Assembly (NCBI GenBank): GCA_910584875.1
Contig: CAJUDA010000006.1
Coordinates: 69,023 to 133,022, forward strand
Direction: 5' to 3'
DNA length: 64,000 nucleotides
Origin: an uncultured Eubacterium sp.
Lineage (GTDB): Bacteria; Bacillota; Clostridia; Lachnospirales; Lachnospiraceae
Shown here one piece after another: positions 27,769-37,623 of this stretch. Numbering within the stretch: the stretch's first letter is position 1; every line of letters begins with the position of its first letter. The position numbers and the translations under genes are program-made. The notes under the pieces were generated by a model that was not told the origin of the DNA, searched no databases, and was given only the letters and a program-made list of their open reading frames with translations.

Positions 27769-28386
27769 ATGATCGCATTTGTAAAGGGAATACTGGATAT
27801 GGTGGAAGAGGACCGGATCGTGATAGAGAACCAGGGAATGGGGATGGAGATCCTGGTTCCCGGCTCTATCCTGCCGGAACTTCCGCAGGTGGGTAATGAG
27901 GTAAAGATCTATACTTATATGCATGTGCGGGAAGATGTCATGCAGCTGTTTGGTTTTCGCACCCGGGATGAAAAGGAAATGTTCAAACTGCTGATCACGG
28001 TTAACGGGGTCGGACCGAAAGGGGCTCTGGGGATTCTGTCTGTGATGGATGTGGATACGCTGCGTTTCGCCATTCTTTCTGATGATGCGAAGAGCATATC
28101 TAAGGCGCCCGGGATTGGAAACAAGACGGCGAGTAAGGTGATCCTTGAACTGCGGGATAAGTGCCGGCTGGAAGATATGCTGGATACACCGCCGGAGACA
28201 GCAGATGCCCTGACTGGAAGCGCATCCGCTGCTCCGGATAAAGAGGTCAGAAATGATGCCATCCAGGCGCTGGTTGCTCTTGGGTATTCAGGAACAGAGG
28301 CTTCCCGCGCTGTCCGGGCAGTGAGTGTAACTCCCGATATGACGGTAGAGGAACTGCTGAAACAAAGTCTGAAAACGATTGGTTAG
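27769..28386 (+). CDS. ruvA: Holliday junction branch migration protein RuvA
   Basis: A 205-residue protein that binds four-way DNA junctions and loads RuvB helicase. It has the N-terminal OB fold (1-63), two helix-hairpin-helix motifs (LITVNGVGPKGAL and KAPGIGNKTASKVILEL) and the C-terminal three-helix RuvB-binding domain (about 158-205). AGGAGG lies 5-6 bp before the ATG. Operon cls-ruvA-ruvB. Confidence 0.97.
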   Translation: MIAFVKGILDMVEEDRIVIENQGMGMEILVPGSILPELPQVGNEVKIYTYMHVREDVMQLFGFRTRDEKEMFKLLITVNGVGPKGALGILSVMDVDTLRFAILSDDAKSISKAPGIGNKTASKVILELRDKCRLEDMLDTPPETADALTGSASAAPDKEVRNDAIQALVALGYSGTEASRAVRAVSVTPDMTVEELLKQSLKTIG

Positions 28387-28424
28387 CCAGAATGCACTGA
28401 CAGATCAGAGAAATGAGGAATTGG

Positions 28425-29414
28425 ATGGAAAAACGAGTGATCTCCACGGATATCATGGAAGAGGATTATAAGATCGAAAACAGCCTGCGTCCCAAGCTTC
28501 TGACAGATTATATTGGGCAGGAGAAGGCAAAGGCAAATCTGAAGATTTATATTGAGGCGGCGAAAGCGAGAGAAGAGGCACTGGATCATGTGCTTTTGTA
28601 TGGACCGCCGGGACTGGGGAAGACGACGCTGGCAGGCATCATCGCCAATGAAATGGATGTGAATCTCCGGATCACTTCGGGACCTGCGATTGAGAAACCG
28701 GGTGAGATGGCATCGATCCTGAACAATCTCCAGGATGGCGATCTGCTTTTTGTCGATGAGATCCACCGGTTAAACCGTCAGGTGGAAGAGGTGTTATATC
28801 CGGCGATGGAAGATTATGTGATTGATATCGTCATCGGCAAGGGGGCAGCGGCGAGGAGTATCCGCCTCGACCTTCCGAAATTTACACTGGTGGGTGCTAC
28901 TACTCGTGCCGGTATGCTGACAGCGCCTCTCAGGGACCGTTTTGGCGTGGTTCACAGACTGGAATTTTATACGCTGGAAGAACTGACAGAAATTGTACTC
29001 CGTTCGGCAAAAGTATTTCGTGTTGAGATCGAACAGGAGGGAGCGGTGGAGATCGCGAGACGTTCGCGGGGGACGCCTCGGCTTGCCAACCGCCTGCTCA
29101 AACGGGTCCGGGATTTTGCCCAGGTGAAATATGACGGTGTCATTACCAATAAAGTGGCGAATTTCGCCCTGGATCTGCTGGAGGTAGATAAACTGGGACT
29201 GGACAATACAGACCGGGCACTTTTGATGGCGATGATCAATAAATTTAATGGCGGTCCTGTCGGGCTGGAAACACTGGCTGTCAGTATCGGGGAAGACAGT
29301 GGCACGATTGAAGAGGTATATGAACCGTATCTGATCCAGAACGGGCTGATCGACCGCACGCCGAGAGGACGGGTTGTGGCAGATAAGACATATCTGCATT
29401 TTGGGATTTCCTAG
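28425..29414 (+). CDS. ruvB: Holliday junction DNA helicase RuvB
   Basis: A 329-residue AAA+ motor that drives branch migration with RuvA. Walker A is [12 protein letters not shown], Walker [12 protein letters not shown], sensor 1 GATTRAG, arginine finger region in APLRDRFG, and the C-terminal winged helix contains [14 protein letters not shown] 28425 fits a GAGGAA site; ATG 28413 lies before it. No ruvC is nearby, as is usual in Firmicutes. Confidence 0.97.
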   Translation: MEKRVISTDIMEEDYKIENSLRPKLLTDYIGQEKAKANLKIYIEAAKAREEALDHVLLYGPPGLGKTTLAGIIANEMDVNLRITSGPAIEKPGEMASILNNLQDGDLLFVDEIHRLNRQVEEVLYPAMEDYVIDIVIGKGAAARSIRLDLPKFTLVGATTRAGMLTAPLRDRFGVVHRLEFYTLEELTEIVLRSAKVFRVEIEQEGAVEIARRSRGTPRLANRLLKRVRDFAQVKYDGVITNKVANFALDLLEVDKLGLDNTDRALLMAMINKFNGGPVGLETLAVSIGEDSGTIEEVYEPYLIQNGLIDRTPRGRVVADKTYLHFGIS

Positions 29415-29445
29415 AGTTTGCAGACGGGCGGCGGTATCATTCTAC

Positions 29446-29474
29446 TTTTCATAACGGGGAAAATGTGGTAAAAT
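29446..29474 (+). promoter_or_regulatory. Possible promoter of the AIM24-family gene
   Basis: TTTTCA at 29446-29451, 17 bp spacer, TAAAAT at 29469-29474. Confidence 0.45.
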
Positions 29475-29506
29475 AGAAGCATCAAATTATGAGGAGGTAC
29501 TGTTAG

Positions 29507-30184
29507 ATGAAGTATTCAATTGAAGGAGCACCATTGCCGGTTGTGATCTGTGATCTGGATGCCGGTGAGACAATGATCACAGAGAAAGGAGCTATGTCCT
29601 GGATGACTCCTAACATGAAAATGGAGACGGTAGGAGGCGGCGCCGGGAAGATGATCGGACGCATGTTTAGCGGAGAAGCGATGTTCCAGAACCGTTATAC
29701 GGCGGAAGGCGGACCGGGGCAGATTGCCTATGCATCCAGCTTCCCTGGATCGATTCTTGCCTTTGAAGTGGGCACTGGAAAGGAGATCATAGCTCAGAAG
29801 AGTGCATTTCTTGCCTCTACGGACGGTGTAACCCTGTCTGTGGCATTCCAGAAAAAGCTGGGGAGCGGTCTGTTTGGCGGTGAGGGATTTATTATGCAGA
29901 AGTTATCCGGGAACGGGACTGCCTTTGTTGAGATCGACGGTCATGTAAAAGAGTATGAACTGGCAGCTGGTCAGTCTATGGTGATCGATACCGGATATCT
30001 TGCTGCCATGGAGGGAACCTGTAAGATGGAGATCACATCTGTGAAGGGTCTGAAGAACAAGCTGTTAGGCGGCGAGGGATTCTTTAATACCGTAGTCACC
30101 GGACCTGGTAAAATCTATCTGCAGTCTATGCCGGTGAACCAGATGGCAGATGTACTCCGTCCATTTCTTCCGTCCGGGAACTGA
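29507..30184 (+). CDS. AIM24 / TIGR00266 family protein
   Basis: A 225-residue, all-beta, glycine-rich protein of the AIM24 (TIGR00266) family. Typical elements are MKYSIEGAPLPVVICDL at the start, GAMSWMTPNMKMET, and a repeated F/Y-GGEGF pattern (GLFGGEGFIMQKL, LLGGEGFFNTVV). The fold is a trimeric double-psi or TRAP-like barrel in known structures; the biological role is not established. No signal peptide. AGGAGG lies 8 bp before the ATG. Single gene. Confidence 0.88.
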   Translation: MKYSIEGAPLPVVICDLDAGETMITEKGAMSWMTPNMKMETVGGGAGKMIGRMFSGEAMFQNRYTAEGGPGQIAYASSFPGSILAFEVGTGKEIIAQKSAFLASTDGVTLSVAFQKKLGSGLFGGEGFIMQKLSGNGTAFVEIDGHVKEYELAAGQSMVIDTGYLAAMEGTCKMEITSVKGLKNKLLGGEGFFNTVVTGPGKIYLQSMPVNQMADVLRPFLPSGN

Positions 30185-30268
30185 TCGGTAAAGCAGAGGA
30201 TCATAACTGTTTGACGAACCGTGATATTTCATGTATACTATTGTCAGAAAGAGTGACGAGGTGAACCG

Positions 30269-30673
30269 ATGAAAAGCAGAAATGATATCGAAGTTCTTAT
30301 CGAAGGACGAAAGTATACAATATGTGGATTTGAGAGCGATGAGTATCTGCAGCAGATCGCATCCTATATCAACCGTAAATTTGCAGAGTTTAAGAAGAAG
30401 GAGTATTATCACCGGATGGATCTGGATGTCCGGAATGTTCTTCTGGCGATCAATATCGCGGATGATTATTTTAAGACGAAAAAAAAGGCAAAGGATTACC
30501 GCACGGAGAGCCAGGAAAAGGACAAGACCGTACTGGATATGAAGCATAAGATCATTGATCTTCAGGAGCAGGAAAAGAACAATGAAAAGAAGATGGATGA
30601 ACTGGAAAAAGCACTGGAGGATGCGGAGAAGAAGATCATAGAGCTCGAGACGAGACTGAAACAGAGAAAATAG
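30269..30673 (+). CDS. zapA: Cell division protein ZapA
   Basis: A 134-residue protein: an N-terminal ZapA globular head (residues 4-95; IEVLIEGRKYTICGFESDEY, then RNVLLAINIADDY) and a long charged C-terminal coiled coil (about 75-132). ZapA bundles FtsZ filaments at the division ring. The coiled coil is longer than in many ZapAs. It is 124 bp upstream of the U32 gene, an arrangement common in clostridia, and near an FtsW/RodA family gene. Confidence 0.88.
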   Translation: MKSRNDIEVLIEGRKYTICGFESDEYLQQIASYINRKFAEFKKKEYYHRMDLDVRNVLLAINIADDYFKTKKKAKDYRTESQEKDKTVLDMKHKIIDLQEQEKNNEKKMDELEKALEDAEKKIIELETRLKQRK

Positions 30674-30797
30674 CACAGGGGAATTGATAGCAAGGGGATT
30701 GATAAGTGGTCACAGTATTGCTTTTCAGTTCCCTTTTCATCGTAGCGTGGCAGCGCTAGTGGGGTACGCCATTGAGCGAAGGAGGGAATTGTGGAAT

Positions 30798-33044
30798 ATG
30801 CGGCGAGTAGAGATTCTGGCGCCTGCCGGATCCATTGAGGGATTGTATGGTGCGTTGAAAATGGGAGCAGACGCTGTTTATGTCGGGACGAAGCGTTTTG
30901 GCGCCCGCGCTTTCGCAGATAACCCATCGGTGGAGGAATTGATCCAGGCGCTGCATTATGCGCATCTGCGGGGAAAGAAAATATATCTGACAGTGAATAC
31001 CCTGCTGACAGACCGGGAACTGGAGGAAGATCTTTACCCCCTGATCCTCCCGTTATATGAAGAGGGACTGGATGCCTGTATCGTACAGGATCTGGGCGTT
31101 TTAAAATTTTTACACGAATGTTTCCCGGATATGGATCTGCATGCCAGCACACAGATGACGTTGCTTTCAGGAGAAGAGGCTGATCTTCTGAAACCGTACG
31201 GGGTGACCCGGTATGTACCGGCAAGGGAGCTGACGATACAGGAGATCCGGGAAGCGGGGAAACAGACAGATCTTGAGATTGAGGTGTTTGTACACGGGGC
31301 GCTGTGCTACTGTTATTCGGGGCAGTGTCTGATGAGCCAGGTGATCGGCGGAAGAAGCGGCAACCGTGGTATGTGTGCGCAGCCGTGCCGGTTGTCCTTT
31401 CAGACCCCCTATGGAGAGGGGCATTATTTTAGCACGAAGGATATCTGTACATTGATGCATATTCCTGAGCTTGTGGAGGCGGGGATTGATTCCTTCAAGA
31501 TTGAGGGGCGGATGAAGAGGAAAGAATACAGTATGTATCTATCCTTCCTTTATCGAAAATATGTAGAGATCTATCAGACAAAAGGAAATAGTTTTTTTTC
31601 TGATCTGGTAAAAGACAGAAAGAGTGAATTATGGCGTGATTACCGGAGGAGTATGGATCTGTACAACCGTGGCGGTTTTTCGGAGAGCTTTCTTTTTGAA
31701 CAGGATAAAAGAACTCTTATCGATTTTAGAAGGAACGGGCATTATGGCGTTCTGGTGGGAGAGGTCGTGAAGGCAGACAGAGACAGGGCAGAATTCATCG
31801 CCAGGGAAAACCTTCATTATCAGGATATATTGGAGTTCCGGGATCAGGATGGCAGATCGGCTTATGAATATACACTGGGAAAGGACGAGGCGGCTGGGAC
31901 ATGTGTCAGGGCAAAGGTAATGAGAGGCAGCCATATCTATCCGGGACAAAAAGTATACCGGACACGCAATGCCGCTTTGCTGGCATGGATACAGAAGTGC
32001 TGTGACAGCATGGAGGATACGCTGGGATTAAAGGGTATGTTTGTCGCTGAGACAGGGCAGAAAATGAAATTTACCGTAGAGGGGTACGGAACCAGGATTA
32101 CCGTATACGGGGATGTTGTACAGCCCGCCGCCAAAAGACCGGTGCAAAGAGAGGATATCATCCGCCGGCTGGACCAGCTGGGTAATACGGCTTATCATTG
32201 GGAAGACTTAGTGGTAGATGCCGGACCGGATATTTTTGTGCCGGTAGGCGGTCTGAAAGAACTCCGGCGTCGTGCCATCGCAGAGTGGGAACAGAGAGCC
32301 CTTCCACGGAGAAAAGCGGGCATAAGACCGGAGACCGTGATACAGTCTGTGGAAAATAATACGGAAAGACAGGTATGTGATCCCCTGAATATAATCAGTG
32401 TGGCAGAGCTTCACCAGCTTGACGCTGCGGTGAACTATGCCGGACCGGATACGATCTTCCATCTTAAACTGGAGGACCTGCCTTCCGGGGACTGGAAAGA
32501 GGCGGCGGAACTTCTCAGGGGGAGGAAGCTGGCATTGTCTTTTCCACGTATACTCAGGGGGAGAGGAAAAGAAATATTTGATCATGAATGGAAGACAGAA
32601 GGAAATGTCTTTTCCGGTAATATGGTTTCATATGTCATTGTAAACAGTTTTGCGATGATTTTGTATGCCGCCCGGTTATTTCCGGATGCTGTCCGGATCG
32701 CTGATACCAATCTGTATCGGGAGAATCGTATGGCGGAAAGTGTTTATCATGAATTTGGAATCCGGCCGCCGGTACCAGTCATATACGGAAGGATTCCCGT
32801 GATGGTCACAGAAAGCTGTCTGGCAAAAAACCTCTCTCTGTGCGGAAGCGGTGAGAAGAGGATTCCGGTCACTGCGCCAAAGGGAGATAAATTTGTTGTG
32901 GTAAATCATTGTAAATACTGTTACAATACAATATATACAGAACAGCCGGCTGTCACCAGGACAGGGCAGACCGGCGGACGTCTGGATTTTACCTGGGAAG
33001 AGAAAGATGAAGTGAGAAAGGGTATTGCAGAATGGAACTTTTGA
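30798..33044 (+). CDS. U32 family protein, RlhA-like (peptidase U32 plus DUF3656)
   Basis: A 748-residue protein. Residues 3-290 form a U32 TIM-barrel-like domain (VEILAPAGSIEGLYGALKMG, DADAVYVG pattern, DLHASTQMTLLS). The cysteine cluster CYCYSGQCLMSQ...GNRGMCAQPCR probably binds an iron-sulfur cluster. DUF3656 and a C-terminal U32-like part follow, with a CKYCYN motif near residue 711. E. coli RlhA, of the same layout, makes 5-hydroxycytidine in 23S rRNA using prephenate-linked chemistry; a similar RNA hydroxylation role is likely. The start is ATG 30798 with AAGGAGG upstream; the earlier in-frame codons read into non-coding DNA. Confidence 0.85.
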   Translation: MRRVEILAPAGSIEGLYGALKMGADAVYVGTKRFGARAFADNPSVEELIQALHYAHLRGKKIYLTVNTLLTDRELEEDLYPLILPLYEEGLDACIVQDLGVLKFLHECFPDMDLHASTQMTLLSGEEADLLKPYGVTRYVPARELTIQEIREAGKQTDLEIEVFVHGALCYCYSGQCLMSQVIGGRSGNRGMCAQPCRLSFQTPYGEGHYFSTKDICTLMHIPELVEAGIDSFKIEGRMKRKEYSMYLSFLYRKYVEIYQTKGNSFFSDLVKDRKSELWRDYRRSMDLYNRGGFSESFLFEQDKRTLIDFRRNGHYGVLVGEVVKADRDRAEFIARENLHYQDILEFRDQDGRSAYEYTLGKDEAAGTCVRAKVMRGSHIYPGQKVYRTRNAALLAWIQKCCDSMEDTLGLKGMFVAETGQKMKFTVEGYGTRITVYGDVVQPAAKRPVQREDIIRRLDQLGNTAYHWEDLVVDAGPDIFVPVGGLKELRRRAIAEWEQRALPRRKAGIRPETVIQSVENNTERQVCDPLNIISVAELHQLDAAVNYAGPDTIFHLKLEDLPSGDWKEAAELLRGRKLALSFPRILRGRGKEIFDHEWKTEGNVFSGNMVSYVIVNSFAMILYAARLFPDAVRIADTNLYRENRMAESVYHEFGIRPPVPVIYGRIPVMVTESCLAKNLSLCGSGEKRIPVTAPKGDKFVVVNHCKYCYNTIYTEQPAVTRTGQTGGRLDFTWEEKDEVRKGIAEWNF

Positions 33045-34432
33045 TAGCAGAACTTTCGCGATATGTCATTATTATACTGTTTGCGATCTATACATTTTAT
33101 TGTTTCCGTGCTTTTGCCAGAAGGACACAGGAGGGAAAGGAACGGGTATTCCGCGTACAGCGCTTATTGAACATACTGATCCTGCTTTTGTGCGGTGCTG
33201 TACTGATCGTAGAGACAAAAAAGCTGAATTATGTGATTTTGTTGTTGGCAGAGCTTGCTTTTTGTATCATATTCAGTAAGATCTACCAGATTTTCTATAA
33301 AGGACTCTCCAAACTGGTCCTCAATAATATGATGATGTGCCTGAGCATCGGATTTATTATACTGGGGAGACTGCAGTATGAATATGCTCTCAGGCAGATG
33401 ATCATGGCGTCGGCGGCAATGGGGATCTGTCTTTTGGTGCCGCTCTTTATCGAGAGGTTTACGATCTGGGAAAAACTGGGATGGCAGTATGCATTGGGAG
33501 GAATCCTCCTGCTTCTTCTTGTATTTGTCATAGGAGAAGAGCATGGTGGTGCGGTGAACTGGATTTCCATTGGCGGTATAGAGCTCCAGCCCTCTGAGTT
33601 TGTCAAGATCATTTATGTGTTTTTTATGGCAGCGATGCTATCCCGGGTGACCGGAGCGACTGTGGTGGATGGGAAAGAGAAGTTTAAAAGTATCGTGGTC
33701 ATAACAGCGCTGGCGGCAGTCCATGTGGTGATCCTGGTTGCAGAAAAGGATCTGGGAGCGGCACTGATCTATTTTATCACATATCTTGTGGTGCTCTATG
33801 TGGCTACGATGCAGCCGCTATATCTGGCGGCGGGACTGGGAGCCGGAGCTGCGGCTTCCGTTATTGCCTACCGTCTGTTCAGCCATGTGCGTATCCGGGT
33901 AGTGGCATGGCAGGATCCCTGGGGGCATATTGCAAAGGAGGGGTATCAGGTCTGTCACAGTCTCTTTGCCATCGGTACAGGTGGACTTTTTGGCATGGGA
34001 CTGGGGCAGGGGATGCCCTCTACGATCCCTGTGGCAGAGAGTGATTTTATCTTTGCCGCTATATCGGAAGAGCTGGGAGTGATTTTTTCTATATGCCTGA
34101 TACTGGTTTATATCAGCAGTTATATTATGTTTGTAAACATTGCCATGAAGATGAAGAAACGTTTTTATAAGCTTACGGCATTTGGTCTTAGTGTAGTCTT
34201 TATCTTTCAGGTGTTTTTATGCATCGGGGGTGTGACCAAATTTATCCCTTCCACTGGTGTAACGCTGCCTCTGATCAGTTATGGCGGGAGTTCGGTTATT
34301 ACGACGATTGTAATCTTTAGTATTATACAGGGAATGTATGTTATGAATGGCAGAGAAGAGGTGACAGGGATTGAGAAGCCGGAAGGAGCAGCAGGAAGAA
34401 ATAAAGACAAAAGAAGGAATGCAAAAAGGTAA
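33032..34432 (+). CDS. FtsW/RodA/SpoVE family peptidoglycan polymerase
   Basis: A 466-residue SEDS protein with about ten or more membrane helices. The catalytic-type aspartate lies in VAEKDLGAALIYFITY, and the C-terminal motifs PVAESDFIFAAISEELG and PLISYGGSSVI are the SEDS signatures. It polymerises lipid II glycan strands together with a class B PBP, and the next gene encodes one. The ATG overlaps the U32 stop by 13 bp. Whether it acts in division (FtsW), elongation (RodA) or sporulation (SpoVE) is open; zapA nearby favours division. Confidence 0.92.
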   Translation: MELLIAELSRYVIIILFAIYTFYCFRAFARRTQEGKERVFRVQRLLNILILLLCGAVLIVETKKLNYVILLLAELAFCIIFSKIYQIFYKGLSKLVLNNMMMCLSIGFIILGRLQYEYALRQMIMASAAMGICLLVPLFIERFTIWEKLGWQYALGGILLLLLVFVIGEEHGGAVNWISIGGIELQPSEFVKIIYVFFMAAMLSRVTGATVVDGKEKFKSIVVITALAAVHVVILVAEKDLGAALIYFITYLVVLYVATMQPLYLAAGLGAGAAASVIAYRLFSHVRIRVVAWQDPWGHIAKEGYQVCHSLFAIGTGGLFGMGLGQGMPSTIPVAESDFIFAAISEELGVIFSICLILVYISSYIMFVNIAMKMKKRFYKLTAFGLSVVFIFQVFLCIGGVTKFIPSTGVTLPLISYGGSSVITTIVIFSIIQGMYVMNGREEVTGIEKPEGAAGRNKDKRRNAKR

Positions 34433-35843
34433 ACGTCTTAACCGTGAGATGGCGATCGTAACGTATCTGTTTATGGTTCTGTTTCTGGTGATGGCGGGGT
34501 ATATTATGTGGTTTGCCGTACATGATGCGGAGCAGGTTCTGAATCATCCTGGCAATAAGCGGCAGGAACTGATGGCAAAACGTGTCCGTCGGGGGAGTAT
34601 ACTCTCTGCAGAAGGAAAGGCACTGGCACAGACCAAAACAGATAAGGATGGAAATGAGAAGCGGGTATATCCGTATGATGGGCTTTTTGCCCATGTGGCT
34701 GGACGGTTATCCCATGGCAAGACGGGGATCGAATCCACGGAGAGCTATACGATGCTGACATCCGGCGTCAACCCGCTGCTGGGAATCCTGAATGAGATCC
34801 GGGGAGAGAAGAATCCCGGGAACAATGTAGTGACAACTCTCAGCCTGCGATTGTCCCAGACGGCGGGCAGTGCCCTTGGTTCCCAGAAGGGAGCAGTCGT
34901 TGCCATTGATCCGGAGACAGGAAAGATCCTTGCCATGGTCAGTAAACCAACGTATGATCCGAATGATCTGACAGACGCCAGGTGGAATCAGCTGACGGAG
35001 GATAAAGGGGAGGATTCTGCTCTTTATAACCGTGCCACACAGGGGCTGTATCCGCCTGGATCAACCTTCAAATTGTATACGGCGCTGGAATATATGAGAG
35101 AGGAAAAAGCGTATCATAAATTTCAGTATGTATGCAAAGGCAGTATTGGCAGTGGAAACGACAGGATCAAGTGTTATGGCGGGGAAATCCATGGCAGGGT
35201 AGGTCTCACAGAAGCATTTGCAGAATCCTGTAATGCGGCATTCTGTCAGATCGGCAGCGGTTTGCAGGTATCTGACTGGAAATCACTTTGTGAGTCACTT
35301 TATTACAATAAAAAAACGCCATTGCAGAAGCTGGAACAGAGCACCTCCCGTTTTGCCATCACAGATAGTACGGCTAAAGGAGATATCATGCAGGCGTCTA
35401 TCGGACAGGGGGATACTCTTGTGACGCCGTTGCAGAATGCCCTGCTGGTCTGTGCAGCTGTCAATAATGGGACGCTGATGCGCCCTTATCTGCTTGATCA
35501 TACAGAGGATGCAGATGGCAATGTACTGGAAACCTATGAGCCCGTGAAGGATTCACAGCCTGTTACGGAAAAGGAAGCAAAAGCGTTAAAGAAGCTGATG
35601 CGCGCTACTGTGACGGAAGGGACTGCCCACTCTCTGTACAGTGGAACTCCCTATAAGGCAGGAGGGAAGACCGGATCGGCTGAATTCCAGAATGGTTCAA
35701 CGGACTCCCATGCATGGTTTGTGGGGTATGCAGAAAAAGATGGGAAAAAACTGGTAGTCAGTATTGTAGTGGAGGCTGCCGGGACCGGCAGTACCTATGC
35801 GGTACCGATCGCAAAAGAAATTTTTAATGATTACTTAGGATAA
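34371..35843 (+). CDS. Class B penicillin-binding protein (PBP2/PbpA type)
   Basis: A 490-residue transpeptidase. One N-terminal membrane helix (about 30-50), a short pedestal (about 55-160), then the transpeptidase domain with SxxK (PPGSTFKLY), SxN (ESCNAAF) and KTG (GKTGSAEF). It cross-links the glycan made by the SEDS partner encoded just before. TTG 34371 is kept as start because GAGGTG lies 7 bp upstream; this overlaps the SEDS gene by 62 bp. ATG 34419 is the alternative, but AAGAAGGA abuts it. Without the long PASTA tail it resembles PbpA of actinobacteria and clostridia. Confidence 0.9.
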   Translation: MRSRKEQQEEIKTKEGMQKGKRLNREMAIVTYLFMVLFLVMAGYIMWFAVHDAEQVLNHPGNKRQELMAKRVRRGSILSAEGKALAQTKTDKDGNEKRVYPYDGLFAHVAGRLSHGKTGIESTESYTMLTSGVNPLLGILNEIRGEKNPGNNVVTTLSLRLSQTAGSALGSQKGAVVAIDPETGKILAMVSKPTYDPNDLTDARWNQLTEDKGEDSALYNRATQGLYPPGSTFKLYTALEYMREEKAYHKFQYVCKGSIGSGNDRIKCYGGEIHGRVGLTEAFAESCNAAFCQIGSGLQVSDWKSLCESLYYNKKTPLQKLEQSTSRFAITDSTAKGDIMQASIGQGDTLVTPLQNALLVCAAVNNGTLMRPYLLDHTEDADGNVLETYEPVKDSQPVTEKEAKALKKLMRATVTEGTAHSLYSGTPYKAGGKTGSAEFQNGSTDSHAWFVGYAEKDGKKLVVSIVVEAAGTGSTYAVPIAKEIFNDYLG

Positions 35844-35859
35844 TATATATGTATCCTAA
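35835..35859. repeat. Perfect 8-bp inverted repeat across the PBP stop codon
   Basis: TTAGGATA (35835-35842) and TATCCTAA (35852-35859) with a 9-nt AT spacer. There is no T-run. It could be an operator for the PPK2 gene or an mRNA end structure. Confidence 0.5.
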
Positions 35860-35890
35860 CGTGTCAAAATATATAAAGGAGGGTATGCTT

Positions 35891-37342
35891 ATGTTAAAAC
35901 AGATTGATCTGAAGAAAAAGGCGCAATGGCAGGATTATGATGCCAGAATGGCACACCTGCGTATTCAGATGGGGGAACTTCAGAGGAAATGTAAGGAACT
36001 GGGGATTCCGGTCACGATCGTATTTGAGGGGTTTGAAGCCGCAGGGAAGGGCACGATGATCAACCGCATGATCCAGCCGCTGGATCCAAGGGGATTTCAG
36101 GTTTACACGATGGAAAAGGAGTACGAAGAAGATATGCGGCACCCATATCTCTGGCGTTATCACATCAAAATGCCGGAGAGGGGAAGAATCGATATTTTTG
36201 ATCACAGCTGGTATCAGGGACTGGTGGAAGGCAGACTTACACCAGAAGAGGTGAGGCTGTACGAGAAACAGTTTACGGATGATGGTATGGTCCTGATCAA
36301 ATTTTTCCTGGGGATTACAAAAAAGGAACAGAAAAAACGTCTGGAAACACTGGATAAGGACAAGAGTACAAGCTGGCGGGTGACAAAGAAGGACTGGGAA
36401 AAGAATAAAGACTATGATATATGGATGGAACGGTTTGACAAGATGATCGTGCAGACGGATACGTCGAATGCTCCCTGGACGATCGTAGAGGCAATGGATA
36501 AAAAATATGCAATCTGCAAGATCATGACTACCGTCACCGGGTGTCTGGAAGAGGCGGTGAGAAAAAAGGAAAAGGGGGCAGTTCCGGCAGAATATGCAGA
36601 ATCTCCCCTGACAGATGATCTCCTGAGCGGCGTGCTGCAGGGAGTAGATCTTACGCTGGATCTGGAGCCGCAGGAGTATAAGGACCGGAAAAAGGTACTA
36701 CAGAAGAAGCTTGGCATCCTGCACAATGAGATGTACCGGAAACGGGTTCCGGTGATCCTTGCTTTTGAGGGCTGGGATGCCGGGGGAAAAGGCGGCGCGA
36801 TCAAGAGGATCACCCAGAGCATCGATCCGCGGGGGTATGAAGTAGTACCGGTGGCCTCGCCGAATGATATCGAAAAGGCACACCATTATCTCTGGCGTTT
36901 CTGGGAGAGATTTCCGAAGGACGGTCATATGGCGATCTTTGACCGCACATGGTATGGAAGAGTGCTGGTAGAAAGAGTAGAGGGATTTGCCACCGAACAG
37001 GAGTGGCGGCGGGCTTATGCAGAGATCAATAATATGGAGGCTCATCTGGCAGGTTCGGGTGCGGTGGTACTGAAGTTCTGGATGCATATTGATAAGGATG
37101 AACAGGCAGAACGGTTCAGACAACGGCAGGAAACACCGGAAAAGCAGTGGAAGATCACAGAAGAGGACTGGCGCAACCGCGATAAATGGGATGAATATGA
37201 AAAGGCAGTGGATGAGATGATCGTCCGCACTTCCACAAAAGAAGCGCCCTGGCATATCATTGAGGCAAACTCAAAACTGTATGCCAGGATCAAGGTGATG
37301 GAGATTGTAGTCGAAGCACTGGAACGGGCACTAAAGAAATAA
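35891..37342 (+). CDS. pap: Polyphosphate:AMP phosphotransferase, tandem PPK2 domains
   Basis: A 483-residue cytoplasmic enzyme made of two PPK2 modules. The first P-loop is EGFEAAGKGTMINRM near residue 47 and the second EGWDAGGKGGAIKRI near 295, each with the lid and Walker B-like IDIFDHSWY / MAIFDRTWY. Tandem-domain PPK2 (class II) enzymes convert AMP plus polyphosphate to ADP. The second module has the better match to known catalytic residues. ATG 35891 has AAAGGAGGG 8 bp upstream; ATG 35885 is 1 bp from it. No polyphosphate kinase ppk1 is in the window. Confidence 0.88.
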   Translation: MLKQIDLKKKAQWQDYDARMAHLRIQMGELQRKCKELGIPVTIVFEGFEAAGKGTMINRMIQPLDPRGFQVYTMEKEYEEDMRHPYLWRYHIKMPERGRIDIFDHSWYQGLVEGRLTPEEVRLYEKQFTDDGMVLIKFFLGITKKEQKKRLETLDKDKSTSWRVTKKDWEKNKDYDIWMERFDKMIVQTDTSNAPWTIVEAMDKKYAICKIMTTVTGCLEEAVRKKEKGAVPAEYAESPLTDDLLSGVLQGVDLTLDLEPQEYKDRKKVLQKKLGILHNEMYRKRVPVILAFEGWDAGGKGGAIKRITQSIDPRGYEVVPVASPNDIEKAHHYLWRFWERFPKDGHMAIFDRTWYGRVLVERVEGFATEQEWRRAYAEINNMEAHLAGSGAVVLKFWMHIDKDEQAERFRQRQETPEKQWKITEEDWRNRDKWDEYEKAVDEMIVRTSTKEAPWHIIEANSKLYARIKVMEIVVEALERALKK

Positions 37343-37347
37343 AAAAA

Positions 37348-37386
37348 GCGCCAGTCTGGAAAAAACCGGACTGGCGTTCGTTTTTG
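37348..37386. terminator. Bidirectional terminator between pap and tRNA-Leu
   Basis: GCGCCAGTCTGG (37348-37359) and CCGGACTGGCG (37366-37376) with A-tract before and T-tract after, so it can stop both the plus-strand pap transcript and the minus-strand tRNA. Confidence 0.88.
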
Positions 37387-37444
37387 TTTGTGAAGTTTTC
37401 AACTGTTGTACTCATACCCAACAGGCTGTTAAAGAAGTATCTTA

Positions 37445-37528
37445 TGCGGATGGCGGGACTTGAACCCGCACGATGTTGCCACCGCAAGATTTTGAGTCTT
37501 GTGCGTCTGCCAATTCCGCCACATCCGC
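37445..37528 (-). tRNA. tRNA-Leu (anticodon CAA)
   Basis: On the minus strand the gene starts GCGGATG and ends CATCCGC plus discriminator A. The anticodon arm is CAAGA-CTCAAAA-TCTTG, so the anticodon is CAA (reads UUG). The long variable arm, the G-G-C-A-G D-loop and GGTTCAAGTCC T-arm fit a class II leucine tRNA. The CCA end is not encoded (TAAG follows). Length is 84 nt including the discriminator. Confidence 0.97.
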
Positions 37529-37623
37529 TTAATCCAATTACAAAATCGGATTTTACAACGAAAATAATCATATCATCTTTTGCAGAGGGTGTCAAGAAAT
37601 TTCTTGAAAAAGGAGAGAAAACA

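Noticed and set aside
30674..30797. Structured RNA before the U32 gene (repeat of GGGGAATTGATA and GGGGATTGATA)
   Set aside because: The two short repeats do not form a stable paired structure by eye and no known class fits.
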